A DNA stretch of 25,405 nt from a virus: the IMG/VR virus record IMGVR_UViG_3300021197_000422, positions 1-25,405 of that record; one strand, 5' to 3'. Shown here piece by piece: positions 7,041 through 12,413 of the stretch. How positions within the stretch are numbered: the stretch's first letter is position 1; each line of letters starts with the position of its first letter. The notes beneath the pieces are model-generated. The model worked only from the letters and a program-made list of their open reading frames with translations. It was not told the origin of the DNA and searched no databases. The translations under genes and the position numbers were made by a program.

Positions 7041-7116
7041 TGTGGGTTAAGCGGCGGTGTTAATACACTGTCGTAAATTTGGGATGCGACCAAAATTCAG
7101 AGCAACTTAACCCACA
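7041..7116 (+). ncRNA. Candidate structured RNA, three-way junction
   Basis: An 11-bp perfect outer stem (TGTGGGTTAAG 7041-7051 with CTTAACCCACA 7106-7116) closes two hairpins. The first has a 9-bp stem, CGGCGGTGT / ACACTGTCG, with a TAAT loop (7052-7073). The second has about 7 bp with a one-base bulge (7076-7097, loop gatgcga). Two pairs of the first hairpin are G-U on the plus strand and would be A-C mismatches on the minus strand. A plus-strand transcript, antisense to the flanking genes, is therefore favoured. No known RNA family is recognised. Confidence 0.55.
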
Positions 7117-7146
7117 ATCCAAATATACTACCGTTTATTCATAATG

Positions 7147-8046
7147 TCAATAGATTGTATTATAACCTGATTGTGCATCAATATATGAATGGGGGTCTAT
7201 ATTTGGACAATGTTTTCTGCACTGTTCAATAAAATCGTGATAATTTAATTCATTCGATTCCATTTTAATGAGCAGTTCTTCCATCTTTTCGGTTTCTTCT
7301 TGCGATACTTTCGTTACGCCGTCATATGCCGAAGTTTTTTTTTGAGGCTTGTCATCCTCTACTGTAGCTAAGCTATTTAAGTTAGCATAGCCTCCATAAC
7401 CGTAACCGTAGTTATTGTTATAGTTACGATTGTGTCCACCAAAAGCAGAGAGTTGATTCGTAGATGTATTTATGTACGTAATCTTGTTCTCTTTCTTCTT
7501 AGCTTTTTCAATCTTTGTAGCTTCTTGTTTCCATTCTTTTGGAATGTCAACAGCTACAACTGGTGTTGTTATTTCACCCTCTACCAAGTTTGTAAAACCA
7601 AACTGGTCTTTGTACGTAAGGCAACAATCAAATGGTTCTCCAGATGAAGCTACAACTGTACTAAAGAATATACCGTCTTTTACGGCTTGGTCTTTAGCTG
7701 TCTCTTTATCTGTGCCACTTAGAAAAGCACCCATAGTATGATGAGAGTGTATTAATCCTAAGAAACAGTCCTTTAAATCAGGAAATCTCTTATAGATTGT
7801 TGGTAATAGTTTACCCATTGCGTCACCATCAACTTCAGTTTCAGTTCCGTGTCCTAAGTGTATAGGTTTAAAGTACTGTAAGCTGACTTCCACAGGGAAG
7901 CCGTCTTCGTCAGTCTTATCGATACTATACCACGCTGGACCAGACCATTCTGTTTTCTTAAATCTAGAAAGCAGATAGTTGATTTTGTTCTGAATCATCT
8001 CCGAAATATGAATCTCGAATGATGCTTTTGTGTTTGTCTCTGACAC
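7147..8046 (-). CDS. JAB/JAMM metallopeptidase (deubiquitinase-like)
   Basis: The 299-residue protein has a complete JAMM zinc motif: H100-S-H102, seven residues, S110, two residues, D113 (HSHHTMGAFLSGTD). E33 (KTEWSGPAW) is the likely upstream catalytic glutamate. JAMM enzymes cut isopeptide bonds or mature ubiquitin-like precursors. After the catalytic domain (to about 170) come a Lys-rich helix, the motif NQLSAFGG (197-204), a low-complexity Asn/Tyr/Gly stretch (206-220) and a C-terminal helical region (245-299). The start is GTG at 8046 with AAGGAGG 7 nt upstream. The first 83 nt overlap the end of the E2-like gene. Expected role: processing the 68-aa modifier and removing it from targets. 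Confidence 0.9.
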   Translation of the reverse strand: MSETNTKASFEIHISEMIQNKINYLLSRFKKTEWSGPAWYSIDKTDEDGFPVEVSLQYFKPIHLGHGTETEVDGDAMGKLLPTIYKRFPDLKDCFLGLIHSHHTMGAFLSGTDKETAKDQAVKDGIFFSTVVASSGEPFDCCLTYKDQFGFTNLVEGEITTPVVAVDIPKEWKQEATKIEKAKKKENKITYINTSTNQLSAFGGHNRNYNNNYGYGYGGYANLNSLATVEDDKPQKKTSAYDGVTKVSQEETEKMEELLIKMESNELNYHDFIEQCRKHCPNIDPHSYIDAQSGYNTIY

Positions 8047-9559
8047 TAGTTAACCTCCTTGTATACTCGTTAATTACGTTAGTGTAATTCTTTACACATT
8101 CGTTTGTGAAATGCTCAGAATACTTTTCCACTTCGCTACCTTCTCTGTTATATACATCGCCGTTAGCAACATAACCTCTTATAAATGATTCTACATTTAT
8201 AGCTATATCAAAGTGGTCATCTCTTCTGAGAAACCCTGTCTTATCTTGCCCGTGAAGTTTTGCAAATGTGTGTAATGTTTCATAAGCATTATACATTCTA
8301 TCACTTCTACTCAAGTAAAAAGCAGTGTGTTTAAGTGCTTCTTTCTTGTTAAGATATTTAACCTCTTGGTTTGCAGTTCCTTTTTCAATACTACGTTTAA
8401 ATTGGAAAAGAGAAGCTACATCGACAGGTGTTCTTGTAATGTGAACATCTTGTCTAGTGAGCTGTCTTGCATCCATCATAATAGTATTCATTTGAATCAA
8501 GGGACATCGCAAAGTTGAGCGGTTTCTAGTCCAAGGTTTTACTTGGTACGTTTTAGGTACACCCATCATTGCTTCAGCGGCTAAATTAGTTGCAATGTTA
8601 TCAGGTACTTGTAAAGCTGTACTAGTTTTACCAATGGTTACATAGAATATATGTTCAATGTGTTTGTAAAAGTCCTTAAACCCATTGAAGTATCTACATT
8701 CTGTATCTCCCTTTACTACTTGATTTAGAGCGATTCCATAAAATAAATCCATTACCATAATACCCCATTTATCGTCAAAACCATACATTTGACCAATAGC
8801 GGTTAATTCACCAGTGTTAGCAATTATCCATTCACCGAATTGTCTACGTCTAGGCATAGACGTGTCCGTTCCTGTAAAATCATAATTACGACTATACAAC
8901 TCCAGCCACAAAGTCTTTTGAGTTAGCCATTTAGTAAACGGCACAGCTTTCTTGAACAATGGTGGAAGGTAACGCCACTCTCTGTAATCACTATTAATAT
9001 TCCAGAAGGCATCATTAGATGTCCACGTATTTAAAAATGATTTACAAACATTTACCAATGATGGTATTTGTCCAGAGTTTACAGCACTTGCCCAAGCATT
9101 AGACCAGCCACCTAAACAAGGTGAGCCATCATTACCAACGTGAGGATGTACTGGTATTGCTTGATTTAAATATGGAGTAGTTACATACTTACGTCCACTT
9201 GAGCGTTCCCAGTTTTCCTGTTGAGCTACACATATCTTTTTAAACAACGGGTTTTCATCGCCTGTCATTCTAATAAGAACATTTGTAGGGTATCTTGAAT
9301 TAAAGAATAAAGAATGAGATGGTAATGTGTAGTTAACAGTTCCTCTAAACTGAGGAGAACCTATTTTAACATAAAACTCATAATAATTCTGTACCCCTCT
9401 TTGACCCTCATTGATAGTTACCTGCGTACAATCGTGCATATCAATTTTGGGTAACATATTCTTTGCTAACTCCATTGCCTCATCGACATCCAATGTGCCA
9501 CCGTCATACTTTGACAATGCTCTTAGATACTTAGATAAAAATAATAATTTCTCGTGCAT
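7964..9559 (-). CDS. E2-like (UBC-fold) protein with long C-terminal extension
   Basis: Residues about 45-190 look like a ubiquitin-conjugating fold. Strands YYEFYVKIG and FRGTVNYTLP are followed by SRYPTNVLIRM (equivalent of the YPxxPP strand). The active-site segment is H138-P139-H140-VGNDGSP-C148-LGGW, then a helix VNVCKSFLNTW. Compare HPNIxxxGxICLDIL of classical E2s; C148 is the predicted thioester cysteine. At 531 residues it is about three times the normal E2 length. The C-terminal 330 residues are unassigned and largely helical, ending in NQLSAF. PRTRC protein B is the nearest known analogue I can name. AAGGAGG lies close before the ATG at 9559. Confidence 0.8.
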   Translation of the reverse strand: MHEKLLFLSKYLRALSKYDGGTLDVDEAMELAKNMLPKIDMHDCTQVTINEGQRGVQNYYEFYVKIGSPQFRGTVNYTLPSHSLFFNSRYPTNVLIRMTGDENPLFKKICVAQQENWERSSGRKYVTTPYLNQAIPVHPHVGNDGSPCLGGWSNAWASAVNSGQIPSLVNVCKSFLNTWTSNDAFWNINSDYREWRYLPPLFKKAVPFTKWLTQKTLWLELYSRNYDFTGTDTSMPRRRQFGEWIIANTGELTAIGQMYGFDDKWGIMVMDLFYGIALNQVVKGDTECRYFNGFKDFYKHIEHIFYVTIGKTSTALQVPDNIATNLAAEAMMGVPKTYQVKPWTRNRSTLRCPLIQMNTIMMDARQLTRQDVHITRTPVDVASLFQFKRSIEKGTANQEVKYLNKKEALKHTAFYLSRSDRMYNAYETLHTFAKLHGQDKTGFLRRDDHFDIAINVESFIRGYVANGDVYNREGSEVEKYSEHFTNECVKNYTNVINEYTRRLTSVRDKHKSIIRDSYFGDDSEQNQLSAF

Positions 9560-9594
9560 TATTATCCTCCTTAGTTAATTAAAAAATTCTTTTC

Positions 9595-9616
9595 AGGGAG
9601 CTCCGAAGAGCCCCCC
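9595..9616 (-). terminator. UUCG stem-loop between Ubl and E2
   Basis: On the minus strand a 9-bp G+C-rich stem (GGGGCTC side, two G-U pairs) is capped by the very stable c(UUCG)g tetraloop. An AT-rich stretch with six U follows about 10 nt later. It starts 13 nt after the modifier's stop codon and precedes the E2 ribosome site. It is probably an intrinsic terminator or attenuator, or a 3' stabiliser. The gap before the U-run makes termination likely only in part. Confidence 0.7.
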
Positions 9617-9628
9617 GAACGTCAGTCC

Positions 9629-9835
9629 CTACTTAGAACCAGAAGTTACCTTATCAGTAACAAACGCAACAAAATCATCATCTCTGAGATTTGTGTTGGG
9701 CTCTGCTTTCTTAGCATTGACATTGATTGTGGTGTTGTCCAAAGACATACCAAGGGCTTCAGCCAATCCAGCCGGATTATCTGCGTCCATAGTTTTTACT
9801 ACACCACCAAAGGTCTGTACTAGTACTTTAGCCAT
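9629..9835 (-). CDS. Ubiquitin-like modifier (beta-grasp, MoaD/ThiS-like)
   Basis: The 68-residue protein follows the beta-grasp order. Strand 1 is KVLVQTFGG, strand 2 VVKTMDAD, then a helix PAGLAEALGM, strand 3 TTINVNAKK, the loop NTNLRDDDF and the last strand FVAFVTDK. The segment from the helix to the C-terminus has the typical MoaD/ThiS spacing (vNgk...LkdgDeV). It ends VTSGSK: G66 followed by Ser-Lys rather than a free Gly-Gly. Conjugation would therefore probably need trimming, for which the neighbouring JAMM peptidase is the obvious candidate. Its ATG shares a base with the AT-hook gene stop (TAATG) and has AAAGGAG upstream. Confidence 0.75.
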   Translation of the reverse strand: MAKVLVQTFGGVVKTMDADNPAGLAEALGMSLDNTTINVNAKKAEPNTNLRDDDFVAFVTDKVTSGSK

Positions 9836-10047
9836 TATTTGACTCCTTTGTCAGCCAGAGGTTTTAAAGATTGCTTACGAGGACGTCCTCTTCTCTTACC
9901 GTTCTCTAAAGCAAGTTGTATTTCATTTAATTTGAATGTGATACCATTCAATCTTTTTTGATGTTGTCTCACTTGATACCATAGAGCATTAGTTGCTCTC
10001 TTCCAAGGCATTATGATAAACATTATCATTCTTCCGATTTTACGCAT
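9835..10047 (-). CDS. AT-hook protein, 70 aa
   Basis: The protein has a hydrophobic, basic N-terminus (MIMFIIMPWKR), a middle helix, and at residues 51-58 KRRGRPRK, a classical AT-hook core (RGRP flanked by basic residues) that binds the minor groove of A+T-rich DNA. It is translationally coupled to the ubiquitin-like modifier downstream (TAATG). The ATG at 10047 has TAGGAG upstream. It could tether something to DNA or be a modification target, but both ideas are speculative. Confidence 0.7.
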   Translation of the reverse strand: MRKIGRMIMFIIMPWKRATNALWYQVRQHQKRLNGITFKLNEIQLALENGKRRGRPRKQSLKPLADKGVK

Positions 10048-10067
10048 AAGCGTCTCCTATTTTAGGG

Positions 10068-10166
10068 TTATTGTTTCCAGATATCTCTATCTTGATACAG
10101 TATAGTTAAAAATGAGCCCATTATCATACACAGGGCTATTACTATTAATGCTCCTAATGTTTCCAT
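10068..10166 (-). CDS. 32-aa single-span membrane peptide
   Basis: This very short gene encodes METLGALIVIALCMIMGSFL followed by TILYQDRDIWKQ. It is one hydrophobic helix of about 20 residues with a charged C-terminal tail. GGAGG lies 8 nt before the ATG, and TAATG overlaps the stop of the zinc-ribbon gene, so translation is well supported. The role is unknown. Confidence 0.65.
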   Translation of the reverse strand: METLGALIVIALCMIMGSFLTILYQDRDIWKQ

Positions 10167-10396
10167 TATTCATCCTCCATATTATAACCGTTACCCGGTT
10201 CTACTTGATGTTCACAATCATCACAAATAATACCTAGTTCTGAATCTTCAGGGTCATTTGTAATGTATTCTTCATAAGTTGTGTTAGGTGAATCACATTC
10301 AGGACATTCATACGGAGAAGGGTCACCACCTATTGGCGATATTCGCTTTGGCGATAACCCTTTACCATCATTCATCTTATATTCTCTTTGAGACAT
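10166..10396 (-). CDS. Zinc-ribbon protein, 76 aa
   Basis: Two CxxC pairs, C31-PE-C34 and C58-DD-C61, are separated by 23 residues in an acidic context. This is the spacing of a small zinc ribbon, as in transcription factors or phage host-takeover proteins. The ATG at 10396 overlaps the upstream gene by 25 nt and has GGAG nearby. No specific family is assigned. Confidence 0.75.
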   Translation of the reverse strand: MSQREYKMNDGKGLSPKRISPIGGDPSPYECPECDSPNTTYEEYITNDPEDSELGIICDDCEHQVEPGNGYNMEDE

Positions 10397-10557
10397 CTTT
10401 GTCTCCAGTATTCTACTTGCTTATCTAAATGAGATACTTGTTTAACGTGATAGTTTGCGACCATTATTAATACAAATACACTTATTAATAGTAGCAAATA
10501 ACCGACAACTAGTAACACATCTAGGTAATCATTTAAGAATAAGTATCCGTCTATCAA
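10372..10557 (-). CDS. Small membrane protein with coiled tail, 61 aa
   Basis: A hydrophobic helix (about residues 11-34, DVLLVVGYLLLLISVFVLIMVA) is followed by a charged helix (VSHLDKQVEYWRQRCLKE). This is a plausible inner-membrane protein with a cytoplasmic or periplasmic coiled-coil. The start is TTG at 10557, with AGGAGG 6 nt upstream and a TTGA overlap with the stop of the preceding gene. The layout resembles Rz-type spanins only superficially; no partner is seen. Confidence 0.65.
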   Translation of the reverse strand: MIDGYLFLNDYLDVLLVVGYLLLLISVFVLIMVANYHVKQVSHLDKQVEYWRQRCLKENIR

Positions 10558-10808
10558 GATGCACCTCCTATTCCTTCTGCGTTTACGATAAATATATGCC
10601 CGTCTTCATCAACATCGACATCCCAGCCGTCTTGTTGCATTAACGTGTTAATATAATTATCTTGTTCTTTTACTTTTTGTTCTAAACTACCTTCGTATAC
10701 CTCAAGCATATTGTTGAGTTCTTTTAATGAATACTTTAGTAGTTCTGTTTCAGGTAACTGAAGCACCTCTGAGAGGTACTCCAGCCACTGAGCTTTGACC
10801 TTACCCAC
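10554..10808 (-). CDS. Hypothetical 84-aa protein
   Basis: No family is recognised. The N-terminal two thirds is helical and charged (WLEYLSEVLQLPETELLKYSLKEL). The C-terminus has an acidic beta segment, DVDVDEDGHIFIVNAEG. The likely start is GTG at 10808, overlapping the end of the 38-aa gene by 8 nt. Only a weak AGAGG lies upstream, suggesting coupling. Confidence 0.6.
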   Translation of the reverse strand: MGKVKAQWLEYLSEVLQLPETELLKYSLKELNNMLEVYEGSLEQKVKEQDNYINTLMQQDGWDVDVDEDGHIFIVNAEGIGGAS

Positions 10809-10917
10809 AGGTCGTTAATCCTCTAGCTCTCTTTAAAGCCATATAGTGGGTACTAGCTCTGACGGTTATGAGCCTACCGTTAATGATGAAGTGCCAGTTT
10901 ATTCTAGTCTTCTTCAT
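10801..10917 (-). CDS. 38-aa basic peptide
   Basis: A strong AAGGAGG lies 5 nt before the ATG at 10917. The product starts MKKTRINWHF and ends RARGLTTCG. It is strongly basic (Lys/Arg at about a quarter of positions) with a short beta-like segment IINGRLITVRAS. Its stop overlaps the next start by 8 nt. It has no recognisable family and may bind nucleic acid. Confidence 0.6.
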   Translation of the reverse strand: MKKTRINWHFIINGRLITVRASTHYMALKRARGLTTCG

Positions 10918-10959
10918 ATTGCCTCCTTGTTACAGGGTTATTGATAGTAATTGTACAGT

Positions 10960-11028
10960 GCACTAGCCACCCCTTTATATTAAGAGAGAGATAAGGATGG
11001 ATGCGGAGTCCATCGAGATGACTAGTGC
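10960..11028. repeat. Inverted repeat closing two hairpins
   Basis: Arms GCACTAG (10960-10966) and CTAGTGC (11022-11028) enclose GATGGA-7nt-TCCATC (10996-11014) and a weaker CCTTTAT/ATAAGG hairpin (10972-10996, one bulge). It occupies the gap between the 52-aa and 38-aa genes. It resembles in layout the elements at 1385, 7041 and 11858, without sharing their sequence. Confidence 0.5.
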
Positions 11029-11036
11029 TAAATAAG

Positions 11037-11195
11037 CTACTTAGCTTTCGGTATCTTCCGATGCTTAGTAACGCTAGAATAGGCTTGTTTGCCAGTCCTA
11101 GTCTTAACACCTTTAAGTGGTGTCTTGATAACTACCATTTCCATAGTAGCATTGCGAGATATTACTATCTCTTCAGTTTGTGGTTTCTTTGACAT
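11037..11195 (-). CDS. 52-aa basic protein
   Basis: The ATG at 11195 is preceded by GGAGG with 5 nt spacing. The product begins MSKKPQTEEIVISRNATMEM, has a beta-like segment MVVIKTPLKGV, and ends in a Lys/Arg/Ser-rich tail (RKIPKAK). It is unrecognised. It lies between two structured gaps at the start of the leftward run of tiny genes. Confidence 0.65.
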   Translation of the reverse strand: MSKKPQTEEIVISRNATMEMVVIKTPLKGVKTRTGKQAYSSVTKHRKIPKAK

Positions 11196-11258
11196 ACTTC
11201 CTCCAGTTGATTACTGTTTACGTTATGGTTAAATGAAATCTTATACTTGGGTAAATAT

Positions 11259-11335
11259 GGGGCGTGTTAGTAGGTACTACTCGGTATGCACTGATAGTGA
11301 GTAGATTACTGTGCAACCTCTAACTTAGTTGCCCC
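11259..11335. repeat. Nested inverted repeat with possible pseudoknot
   Basis: Outer arms GGGGC/GCCCC (11259-11263, 11331-11335) and GTTAG/CTAAC (11266-11270, 11320-11324) enclose a possible H-type pseudoknot. Its first stem is CTACTC (11277-11282) with GAGTAG (11299-11304). Its second is TGCAC (11287-11291) with GTGCA (11311-11315). A competing hairpin CACT-gat-AGTG exists. It lies in the 238-nt gap 11196-11433. Confidence 0.45.
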
Positions 11336-11395
11336 AAGGTTATTGCTGAATCCTTTAGTGGGTGTGATAAAATAGAACTACGCCATCGGGCATAA

Positions 11396-11414
11396 CGGGG
11401 ACGTATAGTCCCCG
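11396..11414. repeat. 7-bp G+C-rich hairpin after the 120-aa gene
   Basis: CGGGGAC and GTCCCCG flank a 5-nt loop. It starts 20 nt past the stop codon of the 120-aa gene in the minus sense. No U-tract follows, so it may block exonucleases rather than terminate transcription. Confidence 0.5.
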
Positions 11415-11433
11415 GTGCTCGGTAAGTGGTTCG

Positions 11434-11796
11434 TTAGAACTTGAACTCGCCCATAGGTGGTTTCTCCGGACGAAAGTACCATAGTACTGCCGGTTGGAGA
11501 GTTACACCGTTGGGATTAGTCGAGGAGTCTCGGGAGTCCGAACGGCTAAGTTCATAGTTCACACCAGCCTTTACGGATACGGAGGTGCCGTTGTCAGTGG
11601 CAAACTGGATTAGTTTACTAATCTGGGTTGCGGTTAGCTGACTAGGCATCGTAGAATCCGGGGTAGTGACAACCTTGAAACGTTCGGCAGAGTATATTAC
11701 TTTGCCAGAACGGTCACGGTCTGCCTCGTACTCTTGGGTGCGAGGATTGACACTACCTTGGGTGGTGTTGGAGATTGATATTATATTCATAGACAT
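11434..11796 (-). CDS. Hypothetical 120-aa protein, first leftward gene
   Basis: I chose the ATG at 11796 (MSMNIISISN) because AAAGGAAAC lies just upstream; a longer frame would start inside a stem-loop. The protein is polar, beta-rich in its second half (TSVSVKAGVNYEL, TLQPAVLWYFRPE), and ends PPMGEFKF. It is unrecognised. Its DNA looks noticeably richer in G+C than its neighbours by eye. As the first gene of the leftward transcript it could be expressed early and strongly. Confidence 0.7.
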   Translation of the reverse strand: MSMNIISISNTTQGSVNPRTQEYEADRDRSGKVIYSAERFKVVTTPDSTMPSQLTATQISKLIQFATDNGTSVSVKAGVNYELSRSDSRDSSTNPNGVTLQPAVLWYFRPEKPPMGEFKF

Positions 11797-11812
11797 AAAG
11801 GTTTCCTTTGTG

Positions 11813-11844
11813 GTTATGATGTATGATAGATACATCTTCATAAC
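11813..11844. promoter_or_regulatory. Stem-loop in the leader of the 120-aa gene
   Basis: GATGTAT (11818-11824) pairs with ATACATC (11830-11836) around a 5-nt loop. The stem extends by GTTAT/ATAAC (11813-11817, 11840-11844) after a 3-nt bulge. It lies just upstream of the ribosome site in the minus sense, so it may stabilise the mRNA 5' end or control initiation. Confidence 0.55.
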
Positions 11845-11857
11845 AAGCAGGGGTTGA

Positions 11858-11970
11858 TGCACCTAGTACCTGTTCGTTGAACCAGTGGAGGGGCGACTGT
11901 TTACATCGCTGTAAAGCGATTCAACAGGAGCGGTACCCCACGCCCGTGAAAACGGACGGGGTACGGTGCA
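11858..11970 (+). ncRNA. Candidate multibranched structured RNA between the two arms
   Basis: Outer arms TGCACC/GGTGCA (11858-11863, 11965-11970) close three hairpins. The first is CTGTTC-gtt-GAACCAG (11870-11885, one bulge). The second is CTGTT plus ATCGC with its complements (11897-11927). The third is GTACCCC/GGGGTAC (11933-11964), which contains CCGT-GAAA-ACGG. The GAAA loop is a GNRA tetraloop only if the plus strand is transcribed. It sits in the divergent gap between the leftward and rightward operons, where promoters or an origin would be expected. No known RNA family is recognised. Confidence 0.5.
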
Positions 11971-12031
11971 ATGTATATCACGTACTCCCATTCTACGGTA
12001 TTTTTTAAAATATTTTTTTGTAAGTTTTCGT

Positions 12032-12268
12032 ATGGAAAAATTGATTATTATTATCTTTATGTTAACTTTTACACAGATTTCTGATACAGAAGAAGTATGC
12101 CCTCCTCACTATAAGGAGATAATTGCTTCTAATGATAGCCTAAAGCACTGGTATATCGACCCTACGGAGGGTGATAACTGGTGTTGGAGGCATAATATCT
12201 ACGAAACTGTTAGGATTGTTAACCCGAAGATTAAAAAAGAAAAAGAAACTTTAAGCCTAAATCAGTAA
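12032..12268 (+). CDS. Small putative exported protein, 78 aa
   Basis: The ATG at 12032 gives a signal-peptide-like start: MEK, a hydrophobic core LIIIIFMLTFTQI, then SDTEEVCPPH. The mature part has two cysteines (VCPPHYKE and DNWCWRHN) that could form a disulfide in the periplasm. No good Shine-Dalgarno is seen (the upstream DNA is T-rich), which lowers confidence. A longer frame starting at 11966 would overlap the structured element and is less likely. It is the first gene of the rightward arm; no family is recognised. Confidence 0.5.
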   Translation: MEKLIIIIFMLTFTQISDTEEVCPPHYKEIIASNDSLKHWYIDPTEGDNWCWRHNIYETVRIVNPKIKKEKETLSLNQ

Positions 12269-12372
12269 GTAGTTGCTGTAGAAGCACCTATAGGTTTTAG
12301 GTCAAGTGTAAACTGACTATTGCATCGCTTACTATTTGTTATTACATTATTAGTATATTTTGTGACCAGTTC

Positions 12373-12388
12373 AATAGAACTGATTTAA
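12373..12388. repeat. 6-bp hairpin before the late operon
   Basis: CAGTTC-aata-GAACTG lies in the 145-nt gap before the nuclease-like gene. Apart from this hairpin the gap is A+T-rich, and I could not identify a convincing sigma-70 promoter. The half-site AGAACTG also occurs in the arm of the element at 6929-7020. Confidence 0.4.
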
Positions 12389-12413
12389 TAAATAAGGGGT
12401 TGTTTCGCACAAT

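Noticed and set aside
10904-11110. 68-aa minus-strand protein
   Set aside because: It overlaps the 52-aa gene, which has a strong ribosome site, and the inverted repeat at 10960-11028. It has no initiation signal of its own.
11396-11414. Intrinsic terminator after the 120-aa gene
   Set aside because: The hairpin is good but no U-run follows on either strand.
11797-11862. 22-residue N-terminal extension of the 120-aa protein
   Set aside because: The extended start falls next to the multibranched element and reads through a leader stem-loop. The internal ATG at 11796 has the ribosome site.
12319-12347. Sigma-70 promoter before the late operon (TTGCAT, 17 nt, TACATT)
   Set aside because: Only 3 of 6 and 4 of 6 matches in very A+T-rich DNA; not distinguishable from background.
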